Shown in pieces: positions 47,388-56,496 of a DNA stretch of 64,000 nucleotides; positions within the stretch are counted from its first letter, which is position 1, and each line of letters begins with the position of its first letter. Origin of the DNA: Brevibacterium album DSM 18261 (GTDB lineage Bacteria > Actinomycetota > Actinomycetes > Actinomycetales > Brevibacteriaceae). The stretch is taken from NCBI RefSeq assembly GCF_000426445.1, contig NZ_AUFJ01000012.1:124001-188000 (forward strand), given 5' to 3'. Below the pieces are notes generated by a model. The model was not told where the DNA came from and did no database searches. It was given only the letters and a program-made list of their open reading frames with translations. The position numbers and the translations under genes were made by a program.

Positions 47388-48926
47388 ATGCCCGCAAGTG
47401 ATCCCACAGCAACAGCCCTCACCAGTGCAGATACTCTGCCTTCTGAGACCACTGAGACCACTGAGACCACTGAGACCACTGAGACCACTGAGACCCGAGC
47501 GGCGCGCAGAGCCGCGGAGGCTCTCGCACAGGTCGAGGTCGCGCGCGGCAGCAGGACTGCGGCCTCGGCGGAACGGCTCGAGGACATCCGCACGCGCCCC
47601 CTGGAACAGCTGGACCCCGGCTCCCCGAGCGCCTTTCGGGACGAGAGCGTCTTCGCCAAGTTCGAGCGGCTCCGCCGGGAGGACCCCGTCCACTTCACTC
47701 CGGCCGAGCACACCCGGATGGGCGCCTACTGGTCGCTCACCACCTGGGAGCACATCATGGCCGCGGACACGGACCCGGAGACATTCTCCGCGGATGCCGG
47801 GATCGCGATGCGGCCCGAGCCCGGCGAGGGCGATGCGAGTCTCGCGGACGCCTATGAGGATCCCGCCGAACGCGCGGCCTCCAGCCAGGACGGCCCGACC
47901 AGCCAGACTGCGCAGACCAACCACGACGCGCAGCCCTTCCAGATCCAGTCCCTGCTCTCGATGGACCCGCCCGAGCACGATCTGCACCGCCAGATCGTCG
48001 CTCCCGGCGTGGCGCCCACGCGGCTGACCGACCTGGAGCCCCTCATCCGGGAGCGCGCGCAGAAGATTCTCGATGGCCTGCCCATCGGCGAGGAGTTCGA
48101 CTGGGTGGACCTCGTCTCGAAGGAGCTCACGGCGATGACGCTCGCCACCCTGCTGAACTTCCCGCAGGAGCACCGCCGCAGGCTCACCGACTGGTCCGAT
48201 GCCGTCACCGCGATCGCGGGGCCGGGCCAGGCCATCGAGACGCCCGAGGAGCGCGTGGCCGCGATGGGCGAGTTCTTCGCGACGCTCATGGGCGTCCTGG
48301 AGAGCCGGCGGGCCGAGGAGCCCGGGCTGGACTTCGCCTCGCTCCTGGCTCACAGCCCGCACACGGGCGAGTTCACGAAGGCGCAGCTGTTCGGGGACCT
48401 CGTGGTCCTGCTGGTGGGCGGCAACGACACCACCCGCAACACCATCACTGGCTCCCTCTACGCACTCAGCCGCTGGCCGGAGCAGTTCGCGAAACTGCGC
48501 AGCGGGGAGGCGAAGATCCCGTCCATGGTCTCCGAGACGATCCGCTGGCAGACCCCGCTCACGCACATGATGCGGGTGGCGACGAAGGACACGGAGCTGG
48601 GCGGGAAGACCATCCGCAAGGGTGACCGGGTCGCGCTCTGGTACATCTCCGGCAACCGCGACACAGCGGTGATCGAGGACCCCGACGAGTTCATCATCGA
48701 CAGGAAGAACCCCCGGCGGCACATCTCCTTCGGCTTCGGCATCCACCGCTGCCTCGGTAACCGGCTGGCGGAGCTCCAGCTGCGCATCATCTGGGAGGAG
48801 ATCCTCGTGCGCTTCCCGGAGATCCACGTCGTGGAGGAGCCGGTGCGCACCTTCGACAACTTCGTGCGCGGCTACGAGTCCATGCGGGTGCTCATCCCGC
48901 GACGGAATGCTGCGGAGGCGCGATGA
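47388..48926 (+). CDS. cytochrome P450
   Basis: 512 residues, class I bacterial P450. I-helix VVLLVGGNDTTRNTITGSL with the acid-alcohol pair, ExxR in VSETIRWQTPLTHMM, and heme loop FGFGIHRCLGNRLAE with the axial Cys455. The first about 60 residues hold a run of five 9-base repeats encoding ETT units (47445-47495), in frame. ATG 47388 follows GAGGTGACGACA. Flanked by ferredoxin and reductase genes, so a complete monooxygenase. CYP subfamily and substrate are not determinable; the low-complexity stretch around residue 165 (SSQDGPTSQTAQTNHDAQ) is a surface insert. Confidence 0.95.
   Translation: MPASDPTATALTSADTLPSETTETTETTETTETTETRAARRAAEALAQVEVARGSRTAASAERLEDIRTRPLEQLDPGSPSAFRDESVFAKFERLRREDPVHFTPAEHTRMGAYWSLTTWEHIMAADTDPETFSADAGIAMRPEPGEGDASLADAYEDPAERAASSQDGPTSQTAQTNHDAQPFQIQSLLSMDPPEHDLHRQIVAPGVAPTRLTDLEPLIRERAQKILDGLPIGEEFDWVDLVSKELTAMTLATLLNFPQEHRRRLTDWSDAVTAIAGPGQAIETPEERVAAMGEFFATLMGVLESRRAEEPGLDFASLLAHSPHTGEFTKAQLFGDLVVLLVGGNDTTRNTITGSLYALSRWPEQFAKLRSGEAKIPSMVSETIRWQTPLTHMMRVATKDTELGGKTIRKGDRVALWYISGNRDTAVIEDPDEFIIDRKNPRRHISFGFGIHRCLGNRLAELQLRIIWEEILVRFPEIHVVEEPVRTFDNFVRGYESMRVLIPRRNAAEAR
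47445..47495 (+). repeat. 9-base coding tandem repeat
   Basis: Five and a half copies of GAGACCACT encoding ETT repeats at the N terminus of the P450. In frame, so copy changes alter only tract length. Confidence 0.9.
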
Positions 48927-50278
48927 GCGCCCCCTCCTCGGTGGTGGTGATAGGCGGCGGTCAGGCCGGTCAGCAGACGGTCGCCTCACTGCGCAAGCAG
49001 GGCTACGAGGGCAGCCTCACGCTGGTCTGCGCGGAGGCGCACCTGCCCTACCAGCGGCCGCCGCTGTCCAAGGCCTACCTCACAGGGGAGCTGCCGGCGC
49101 GCAGACTCACGCTGCGGACGGAGGACTGGTACGCGAATCAGGACATCGAGGTGGTGCACGAGGCGGCGGTGGGCATCGACCGCGAGGCCGCTGCCGTGGT
49201 GCTCGCCGGCGGGAGGCGGCTGGGCTACGACCACCTCGTGCTCGCAACGGGGGCGGAGAACCGCCGGCTGACAGTGCCCGGGGCGGAGCTGAGCACCGTT
49301 ATGGACCTGCGCACCAAGGACGATGCGGACGCGCTGGCGGCAGTCCTGACCACGGCCGAGGACGTGGTGATCGTGGGCGCCGGGTTCATCGGGCTCGAGG
49401 TCGCGGCGTCGGCCCGGAAACAGGGGGCGAATGTGCGCGTCCTCGAGATCGCGGACAGAGTGATGGAACGCGTGCTGTCACCCGAGGCCTCGGCCTACTT
49501 CGCTCGGGCACACGCCGAGGCCGGCATCGAGGTGCGCCTCGGCACAGGGATCGCCGCCGTCGAAGGCGGCATAGGCCGTGAAGACTGCGGTGAGGGTGAT
49601 TGCCGTGCAACCGGAGGAAGCGGCAGCGGCGGCAGCGCAGGCGGCACGAACCGCGACCGCGGAGGCAGCGCCGACCGCGATGGCCGCGTCACCGGTGTGG
49701 TGACGAGCACTGGCGAGCATCTGCCGGCGGACCTCGTGCTCAGCGGCATCGGCGCCGTGCCGCGGACGCAGCTGGCCGAGGAGGCGGGGCTGGAGGTGGA
49801 TCGCGGCATCGTGGTCGATGCGGCGCTGCGCACCAGTGATCCCGCGATCTCCGCCATCGGCGATGTCGCGGTGTTCCCTGACGGCAGCGGCCGCCGGGTG
49901 CGGCTGGAATCGGTGCAGAACGCGAGTGATCAGGCGCGCTTCCTCGCGCAGTCCCTGCTGGATGGGTCCGAGGTACCGGGCACCTATGCGGCGGTGCCCT
50001 GGTTCTGGTCCGATCAGGGATCCCACACGCTGCAGATCGCGGGGCTGCGCGATGACTGTGAGGAGACGGTGCTGCTGCCCGTGGACGGTCCCGAGGAGTT
50101 CATCGCCGCGCACTTCGCCCGAGGCCGACTGCGCTGTGTCGAGACCGTGAACCGGGCGGGGGAGCACATGGCCGCGCGCCGGGCGCTCGCCACCGATGTC
50201 GTTCCGAGCGCCGAGGAGGCCCGCGCGCCGGGCTTCGATCTGAGCCGGTGGGTCAGAGAGTCCGTGCAGCGGGCCTGA
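48923..50278 (+). CDS. NAD(P)H-ferredoxin reductase (FAD, class I P450 partner)
   Basis: 451 residues, putidaredoxin-reductase family. FAD site VVVIGGGQAGQQTVASLRKQ (about 8-27), NAD(P) site VVIVGAGFIGLEVAASARKQ (about 150), and the later DVAVFPDGSGRRVRLESVQN region. A Gly/Ser/Arg-rich insert (about residues 215-250) interrupts the family pattern. ATG 48923 overlaps the P450 stop by four bases. Completes the electron chain NAD(P)H - FAD - 2Fe2S - P450. Confidence 0.92.
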   Translation: MSAPSSVVVIGGGQAGQQTVASLRKQGYEGSLTLVCAEAHLPYQRPPLSKAYLTGELPARRLTLRTEDWYANQDIEVVHEAAVGIDREAAAVVLAGGRRLGYDHLVLATGAENRRLTVPGAELSTVMDLRTKDDADALAAVLTTAEDVVIVGAGFIGLEVAASARKQGANVRVLEIADRVMERVLSPEASAYFARAHAEAGIEVRLGTGIAAVEGGIGREDCGEGDCRATGGSGSGGSAGGTNRDRGGSADRDGRVTGVVTSTGEHLPADLVLSGIGAVPRTQLAEEAGLEVDRGIVVDAALRTSDPAISAIGDVAVFPDGSGRRVRLESVQNASDQARFLAQSLLDGSEVPGTYAAVPWFWSDQGSHTLQIAGLRDDCEETVLLPVDGPEEFIAAHFARGRLRCVETVNRAGEHMAARRALATDVVPSAEEARAPGFDLSRWVRESVQRA

Positions 50279-50317
50279 GCGGGGCGCATCCGGTGCGGTC
50301 TGCCTCGGGCGCGGTGG

Positions 50318-50917
50318 TCAGACGTCCGTCGGCCTGAGCGCGGTCGTCATGAAGCCACGGGCGGAGGCGACGACCTCCTCCATCGGGACGCCCTGCTCCA
50401 CCGCATACCGGTAGAGCTCCCTGATCCCGCCCATGAGGATGATGGCCTCGTGGCGGTGCACGGGCCGGACGCCGCCCGCGATCATGCCCGGGTTCTCGGA
50501 GATCGAGATCAGCAGCTGCACGTACTCCTCGAGGACGGCCTTCTGCAGCCGAGCGCCGGCCGGCCCGCTGCTGCGCGGGAGCCGGATCTCCAGGGCTGCG
50601 CTCGCCGCCGTGCCCCAGGCCGTGAGCGCCTGGTCGATCTGCTCCGTCCAGGCGGCGTGCGGGTCGATGGCCGATGCGACAGCCGTGAGCACGCGCGTGT
50701 TCTCGCGCCGGACGAGCTGGAGCAGGCAGTCCTCGAGGTTCTCGAACACGGCGTAGAACGTGCGTCTCGACGCGCGTGCCTCGCGGACGACCGCGGCGAC
50801 GGTGGCGCTCTGGGGGCCGTGCGTGCGGATCACCTCGGCGAGGCTGTCGAGGAACCTCTGGTGGTCGTCGCCGGTGCGGGAGCGATCATCGGAGGCGGGG
50901 GCCGGTTGTGCTGACAC
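50318..50917 (-). CDS. TetR-family regulator
   Basis: 199 residues. TetR helix-turn-helix at about residues 20-65: FLDSLAEVIRTHGPQSATVA then AVVREARASRRTFYAVFENL, with the typical FY-FENL end. The C-terminal ligand domain is all helical with no recognised signature. GTG 50917 follows AGGATGGACGC. Convergent with the P450 operon end; the GGTACG palindromes upstream of that operon are plausible targets, but that is inference since no operator lies at its own start. Confidence 0.85.
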   Translation of the reverse strand: MSAQPAPASDDRSRTGDDHQRFLDSLAEVIRTHGPQSATVAAVVREARASRRTFYAVFENLEDCLLQLVRRENTRVLTAVASAIDPHAAWTEQIDQALTAWGTAASAALEIRLPRSSGPAGARLQKAVLEEYVQLLISISENPGMIAGGVRPVHRHEAIILMGGIRELYRYAVEQGVPMEEVVASARGFMTTALRPTDV

Positions 50918-51024
50918 GCGTCCATCCTATGTGGGCAGGTGCGGGGCGGCACCGGGTCAGTGAAGCCGAGGCAGTGACGCCGGAGCATTGGCGCCGAGGG
51001 GACGGCACCGGGGGCAGCCGGACG

Positions 51025-51062
51025 TGCCCGAGGCCGCACCCGGCTGGGTGCGGCCTCGGGCA
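51025..51062. terminator. perfect 17-base-stem hairpin
   Basis: TGCCCGAGGCCGCACCC paired with its complement at 51046-51062 around a 4-base loop GGCT. It lies between the TetR start and the transporter stop (both minus strand), 60 bases after the latter. A strong structure; no T-tract is evident, so a canonical intrinsic terminator is not proven. Confidence 0.6.
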
Positions 51063-51121
51063 GCTGCCTGTTCCGGCCTCGGCGGCGGTGTGCGCCCTGT
51101 CCGGTGAGCGGCGGGTGAGCG

Positions 51122-52303
51122 TCAGAGGAAGCTGACGAGGACGCTCGCGATCGCGACGGAGCCGGCGCTCACTGAGGTGAAGCCGCCCACGAGCATGGCC
51201 GGCAGCATCGCCTCGGTGAGCTTGTTGCGCTCCTCGGTGTCGCGACCCACGGAGCGGGCGACCTCGTTGGTGAGGAGGTAGTCCGCGGGGAAGCCGTACA
51301 TGGCGGTGAGCGCGACGGACATGCCGAGGGTGGGCTTCCAGCGCACCAGCTTGGTGGCGATGAAGCCGCCGATCATGATGCCGGCGGCACCCACGATGAG
51401 GATCGTGACCATGGGCAGGAGGGCGGCGAGGACATCGGCCATGGAGGCCGTGAGCAGCGGCGCCATGACGATCGCGACCACGCCGGCCATCGCGATGCCG
51501 AAGCTCGAGGACTTCTCCATCGCGCGCTCGGGGGTGAGGCCGATCGCGGTGGAGATGATGCCGAGGATCAGGCCGAGGATGGAGGCCGGGATGTGGGTGG
51601 GGATGGCCAGGAGAGTCGCGACGGAACCGCCCACGAGGATCATGAAGAGGACGAACAGCTCGTTGTTCGCGAGCATGTCCGGCAGGGTGATGAGCTTCTT
51701 CTTGGCGCCGCCCTCCTTGGCGAGGGCCTCGCGCTTCTCGGCCTCGGCGGCGAGGCGGTCCAGCTCGCCGCTGTCGCGCAGGCTGATCGCGAACTTCCGG
51801 AGCAGGAAGTTGGTCAGCGGCATCGCGGGCAGCGACTGCATCATGAGCACGAGGGAGGGCAGGACGATGATCGCAGAGGAGACGCCTGCGGCCGTGATGC
51901 CCTCTGTGGTGAGGCCCGTGGCGACGATGCCGCCGGCGAGCGGGCCCGCACCCGCGACGAAGTGCTCGAAGCTGAAGAGCGGGGTGACGACCGCTGCGAG
52001 CAGGAGCACCGCGACGAGCATGCCGGCGATCGCGATGACGACGGAGCGCCACTGCTGGATCATGGTGGGCAGCGGGATGAGCGAGCCCATGTGGAAGAGC
52101 AGCGGCACGACGAGGATCGCGTAGATCTGGGCGAGCAGCGACTGGTCGATGGTGTCCGCGGGGATGAGTCCCAGCTGGGCGAAGGCGAATGCGGCCAGCA
52201 TTGCGACGAGGAGGCCGGGGATGCGGGCCTTCGACCAGATCGAGACGAGCTCGCCCAGGGCGATGAACGCCAGGACGATGGCTGCGGCGAAGATGGGTTC
52301 CAT
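51122..52303 (-). CDS. polytopic membrane transporter, function not recognised
   Basis: 393 residues with about 10 membrane segments, starting FAAAIVLAFIALGELVSIWS, and including LAAVVTPLFSFEHFVAGAGP, TPERAMEKSSSFGIAMAGVV, VGAAGIMIGGFIATKLVRWK and PADYLLTNEVARSVGRDTEE. A central cytosolic loop (about 165-200) is charged. It loosely resembles glutamate-symporter-like permeases but I cannot place it in a family with confidence. ATG 52303 follows AGAAAGGCTCTCCA. It lies just downstream of an M20 amidohydrolase in the same direction (gap about 245 bases), so transport of the hydrolase's substrate or product is plausible. Confidence 0.7.
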   Translation of the reverse strand: MEPIFAAAIVLAFIALGELVSIWSKARIPGLLVAMLAAFAFAQLGLIPADTIDQSLLAQIYAILVVPLLFHMGSLIPLPTMIQQWRSVVIAIAGMLVAVLLLAAVVTPLFSFEHFVAGAGPLAGGIVATGLTTEGITAAGVSSAIIVLPSLVLMMQSLPAMPLTNFLLRKFAISLRDSGELDRLAAEAEKREALAKEGGAKKKLITLPDMLANNELFVLFMILVGGSVATLLAIPTHIPASILGLILGIISTAIGLTPERAMEKSSSFGIAMAGVVAIVMAPLLTASMADVLAALLPMVTILIVGAAGIMIGGFIATKLVRWKPTLGMSVALTAMYGFPADYLLTNEVARSVGRDTEERNKLTEAMLPAMLVGGFTSVSAGSVAIASVLVSFL

Positions 52304-52548
52304 TGGAGAGCCTTTCTGCTGTCTCCGTGCGGCGTCCTCCCGTGAGGACGCCGGTTCAGGTGTGCGCGGAGGCGCGTGCGCCGTGCACCGGGCGGCTGCC
52401 CGGCGCACGGCGGCTGCGGCCTCGGTGAGGTACCGGGCCGGCGGGCTGGGGCTGTGAGGCCCGTGCCGCCGGCGGGGCTGACCTCGGCGAGGCGTGACCG
52501 GTGGAAGACCGGTCCGCTGAACCTGCGATCAAGTGTGAGGCAGGACAC

Positions 52549-53799
52549 TCAGTCCTGTGAAGCCGACGCGCGGGTGTTGTGCGCGAATGCGAGGGCCGCG
52601 AGCGAGGCGGCCTGGTCCGCGAGGACGGCGTCGTCGAACTGCACGAGGGGGGAGTGGTTGACGGCGGCGGTCTCCGGGTCGATCTCCGGAAGGGTGGCCT
52701 GGAGGAAGTAGAAGGCGCCGGGGACCTCGTTGAGGACGAAGGAGAAGTCCTCCGAGCCCATGAGGGGATCCGGGGCATCGACCACGCGGTCCTCGCCGAA
52801 CACCTGGGCGAGGGTGTCGAGGGCGAATCCGGCCTGCTCGTGGTCGTTGATGGTGGGCGGGTAGAGGACCTCCCAGGAGAACTCCGCGGTGCAGCCGTGG
52901 GCGGCGGCGATGGAGTGTGCGAGCTCCTCGGCGTGCTGCGGGAAGGCGGCGGTGGTCTCCGCGGAGAGCGTGCGTACGGACCCGCCCATGGAGGCGCTGG
53001 GCGGGATGACGTTGACGGCCTCGCCGGCGCTGAGGTTGGTGATGGCGGCGACGACGGGGTCGAAGACGCTGAAGCGGCGGGTGACCATGACCTGAAGGGC
53101 CTGGCAGAACTCGACGAGCGGCGGGACCGGGTCGAGGGCCTTCTGGGGCTGGGAGCCATGGCCGCCCTGGCCGTGGAAGGTGACGCGGAGGATGTTGGAG
53201 CCGGCCATGAGGGGGCCGCGGCGGGTGTTGAACACGCCCTGCTCGCCCGGCATGACGTGGACGCCGAAGGCGGCGTCCGCGCGGGTGCCGGCGGCGTCGA
53301 GCACGCCCTCGTCGATCATGGGCTTGGCGCCGCCGGGGCCCTCCTCGCCGGGCTGGAACATGAAGACGACGTTGCCGGGCAGCTCGTCCCGGTGCGCGGA
53401 GAGCAGGCGGGCGGCACCCACGAGGCCGGTCGTGTGGAGGTCATGGCCGCAGGCGTGCATGTTGCCGTTGTCCGAGGCGAAGTCCAGGCCGGTCTGCTCG
53501 CGGACGGGCAGGCCGTCCATGTCGCCGCGGAGCAGGACGGTGGGGCCGGGCTTCCCGCCGCGCAGCACTGCCGTGATGGAGGTGAGGCTGGTGCCGGTGG
53601 TGATCTCCAGCGGCAGGCCGTCGAGTGCGGCGAGGACGCGCGCCTGCGTCTGCGGGAGGTCGTTGCCGAGCTCCGGGATCCGGTGGAGGTCGCGGCGCAG
53701 TGCGATGAGGTCGTCCGCGAGGGCGCGGGCCTCGGCGGGGAAATCCGGGCCAGCCGTGGATGTGGCTGCCGATGCAACGGTGGTGGGTGCGGCGGTCAT
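52549..53799 (-). CDS. M20-family amidohydrolase, paralogue of the one at 36303
   Basis: 416 residues, M20 fold. Metal motifs: NGNMHACGHDLHTTGLVGAA (about 107-126), VVFMFQPGEEGPGGAKPMID, and PLMGSEDFSFVLNEVPGAFY. The segment RRDLHRIPELGNDLPQTQAR is nearly the same as in the paralogue. ATG 53799 follows CAGGAGCCCCTC. Next in the same direction is the unrecognised transporter gene. Amide hydrolysis of an N-acyl amino acid or similar is inferred from the family. Confidence 0.88.
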   Translation of the reverse strand: MTAAPTTVASAATSTAGPDFPAEARALADDLIALRRDLHRIPELGNDLPQTQARVLAALDGLPLEITTGTSLTSITAVLRGGKPGPTVLLRGDMDGLPVREQTGLDFASDNGNMHACGHDLHTTGLVGAARLLSAHRDELPGNVVFMFQPGEEGPGGAKPMIDEGVLDAAGTRADAAFGVHVMPGEQGVFNTRRGPLMAGSNILRVTFHGQGGHGSQPQKALDPVPPLVEFCQALQVMVTRRFSVFDPVVAAITNLSAGEAVNVIPPSASMGGSVRTLSAETTAAFPQHAEELAHSIAAAHGCTAEFSWEVLYPPTINDHEQAGFALDTLAQVFGEDRVVDAPDPLMGSEDFSFVLNEVPGAFYFLQATLPEIDPETAAVNHSPLVQFDDAVLADQAASLAALAFAHNTRASASQD

Positions 53800-54014
53800 G
53801 AGGGGCTCCTGATGGGCCTGTTGATTCGTGAGGCACGAGGGCAGGTTCGTATGCACACACGGCCATCTGTGCTGGGGGTCATAATGCCACTGTCTCATTA
53901 CGCGGTTGTTACGCCCGACGGATGGTGAGACGAGGCGGTTTTCGGCTTGCTCGGCTGGGGTGGGACGGGCCGAAGAGCGCTCTTCTGTGCAGATCAGGGC
54001 ACGCTGCCTCACCC

Positions 54015-55465
54015 TCACTGCCGCAGCGCATGCCGACGGATCTTGCCCACGCTTGTCCGGGGGAGCGTCTCCAGCCATGTCCACCGGCGCGGCCGAGCTG
54101 CCTTGGGCAGGCGCTCCGCGGCGTACCGCGTGAGTTCCTCCTCCGAGGGAGGGCGCGCGGGATCCTGCGCCACCACATGGGCGACTGGCACCGCATCACG
54201 GATGGGATCGGCCTCCGAGACGACTGCCACCTCGAGCACCCCCGGTGCCTCCGCCAGCACCGCTTCCACCTCAGCGAGGCTGACGTTCTCCCCGGCGACC
54301 TTGATGATGTCGTCGGATCTGCCGGCGAAGCGCAGCACCCCTGAAGCATCGCTCGTCACCAGATCTCCGGTGGTGAAGAGGACCTCCGGAAGGTCATCTC
54401 CCTCCTCCTGCTCTGCATCGCTCGCGAATGCACGCCGTGTGACCTCCGGTGCGTCAAGGTATTCGCGGAACAGCTCAACGCCGCGGCGCCCGTATACCTG
54501 CAGAAGGCCAGGACGATCTTCAGTGCTGCGGGTGGCAGCCGCCGGGGCTTCTGAAGACTCATGGCCGGCTTCGGCGCCAGCAGCTTCTGTCTCGGCGAGC
54601 AGATCGATCCGGATGCGCCGTCCGGGGACGACGGGGCCGATGGAGTCAGGCGCCTCCCCGCCCTGCGGCTGGCACGTGACGACGGCCGTGGTCTCCGTCA
54701 TTCCGTAGAGCTGCCGGGGGCGGACGCCGCAGAGGCGCGCAAATGCTTCATAGTGGGCATGCGAGAGGTTCTGGGCGAACCACACATGTGTGAGGGCGAG
54801 CCGGAGCTCCTCCGCGGCCGCGATGCGATCCGCCTGCTTGGACAGGATCATGCGGATGGGTGCGGCGAAGAGGCTGGCGTGCGTGGCACGGAGTTCGGAT
54901 GCGTCGTCCACCCAGCGGCTGGCGCTGAATGAGGAGGTCAGCGCCACCGAGGCGCCTGTCGCGATCGCACTGGCGAAGCAGTAGAACTGTGCGTTCTCGT
55001 GGAACAGCGGAAGCGTCACCAGCCACCTGTGATGCGCGCGGAGGTCGTCGGCGGTCTGCTCGAGGAGGATGACGGGGACGCTCAGGCCGGCTGCCGCGTC
55101 TGCGTGCTCGGCGGCGATGAAGGTGACGGCCGGAGAGGTTCTCTCCGCCTGGTGCTGGAGTTCACGGGCGCCGGAGGAAGGGTCGGCGGGCACGATCCAT
55201 GTGCCTATGCGCGAGGCCGCGAGCCAGAGCAGGACGAAGGCGGGGCAGTTGCCCACGCAGAGGTGCACGGGACGTTCACTGTCCGCGCCCAGTTCCTGCA
55301 GCCGTGCGGCGGCAGCCGTGCGGCGGCGGCCGTCACCAGCCGGTCGAACTCCGCGTAGGTCCATCCCGCATCGGTGCGCTGACGGTCTCGGAAGAGCAGG
55401 AAGGTCCGGTCGCCGTGAGCAGCGACAGTCCGCTGCCACAGCTGCTCGAAAGTGAGGAGGTCCAT
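54015..55465 (-). pseudogene. acyl-CoA synthetase (AMP-forming) pseudogene
   Basis: A ligase of the CaiC type, broken twice. (1) The first frame (LTFEQLWQRTVAAHG, DRLVTAAAARL) ends at a 14-base tandem duplication at 55301-55328; deleting one copy restores the frame into LQELGADSERPVHLCVGNCP. (2) The AMP-binding P-loop region (TSG-type motif) is missing: VPVILLEQTADDL runs directly into RAHHRWLVTLPLFHENAQFY, an in-frame loss of about 60 residues versus relatives. A5 QLYGMTETT, A8 TGDLVTSDASGVLRFAGRSD and the A10 Lys in TSVGKIRR remain. Position behind the FAH gene suggests it once activated a pathway acid. Not functional as read. Confidence 0.85.
55301..55328. repeat. 14-base tandem duplication causing a frameshift
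   Basis: GCCGTGCGGCGGCA at 55301-55314 followed by GCCGTGCGGCGGCG at 55315-55328, differing only at the last base. Fourteen is not a multiple of three; removing one copy joins the two ligase frames exactly. Confidence 0.9.
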
Positions 55466-55569
55466 GATCGATCGCTCGTCTCGGGGAGTGAGCCGCCCAC
55501 GGCTCTGAGAGCGACGGGACGCCGTCGACTCCCACAGCCGTGGGCGCAGTGGAGTATGGGCGGATGAGG

Positions 55570-56496
55570 TCAGTGTCCGCTGGAGAGCGGATGCCGGGGG
55601 AGGCCTTCGGCCACGGTCTGCGTCAAGGAGCCGAGAAGCTCGACCTCCAGCTTCACCGTGTCGCCCGGCTGCAGCCAGCCGGAGAAGGCCTCACTGCCCG
55701 TGCGCTCGTGTTCGAGCAGGCATCCGCCGCCCACCGTTCCGGAGCCCAGCACCTCTCCTGCGCTGAGCGTGGTCCCGCGTCCGGCGTAGGCGATCACGTC
55801 GCCGAAGTCCCAGTTGATCGTCTTCCAGCTGCCGTCGGTCACGAGCCTGTCGTTGACCCATGCGCGCATCCGCAGGTCGAAGCCCTTGCCGGCTCGCCGA
55901 GGTTCGAGCTCGTCCGCGGTGACGAAGTGCGGGCCCAGCGTGGTGGCGCTGTCCTTCCCCTTCGCAGGGCCCAGGCCCAGTGCCATCTCCTCCATCTGCA
56001 GATCGCGAGCGCTCCAGTCGATGTAGAGGGTGTAGCCGGCGATCGCCGCCCGCGCCTCCTCGGGGGTGGGATTGTGCAGCTCCCTTCCCAGCACGGCACA
56101 GACCTCGAGCTCGTAGTCGAAGGTCTGGCAGCCCGGTGGTACCTGCACCGGGTCCTCAGGTCCGATCACTGCATTGTGGTTGCTGATGTAGAAGGCGGGG
56201 AACTGCTCGTGCCTGGGGTCGAACGTGCCCGGCCTGCAGTTGCGGATGTGCTCGTGGAAGCACATGCAGTCGCGCATGGCAGGCGGTCTCACCGGCGTCA
56301 GGAGCCGGACTTCGTCGAGGGGCATGGATGTGCCGGCGCGGGCTTCGGCCGCGAGCTGATCGAGGTCCGCCCCGGCGGCAAGGGCCTCGGCGACCTCGCT
56401 GAACTGCGGAACGGGATGGACGCGGTCGTCCTCGAGCAGCCCGAGGAACAGCTGCCCTGCGGACTCGCCGCTGGTCTGTGCGCTGACGAATCTCAT
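55570..56496 (-). CDS. fumarylacetoacetate-hydrolase-family protein
   Basis: 308 residues, FAH superfamily C-terminal fold. Motifs: MCFHEHIRNCRPGTF (about 90), FDYELEVCAVLGRELHNPTP with metal Glu, YTLYIDWSARDLQMEEMALG with metal Asp, and GEVLGSGTVGGGCLLEH. Family reactions include hydrolysis of C-C bonds in diketo acids and decarboxylation or dehydration of 2-oxo acids. The start is coupled to the MBL stop (overlap of 4 bases). Last intact enzyme gene of the ABC-transporter operon. Substrate not known. Confidence 0.85.
   Translation of the reverse strand: MRFVSAQTSGESAGQLFLGLLEDDRVHPVPQFSEVAEALAAGADLDQLAAEARAGTSMPLDEVRLLTPVRPPAMRDCMCFHEHIRNCRPGTFDPRHEQFPAFYISNHNAVIGPEDPVQVPPGCQTFDYELEVCAVLGRELHNPTPEEARAAIAGYTLYIDWSARDLQMEEMALGLGPAKGKDSATTLGPHFVTADELEPRRAGKGFDLRMRAWVNDRLVTDGSWKTINWDFGDVIAYAGRGTTLSAGEVLGSGTVGGGCLLEHERTGSEAFSGWLQPGDTVKLEVELLGSLTQTVAEGLPRHPLSSGH

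Noticed and set aside
54015-55535. Reading the ligase as one intact gene from an upstream start
   Set aside because: The continuous frame lacks the N-terminal ligase motifs (they lie in another frame) and lacks the P-loop, so it is a pseudogene rather than a short variant.
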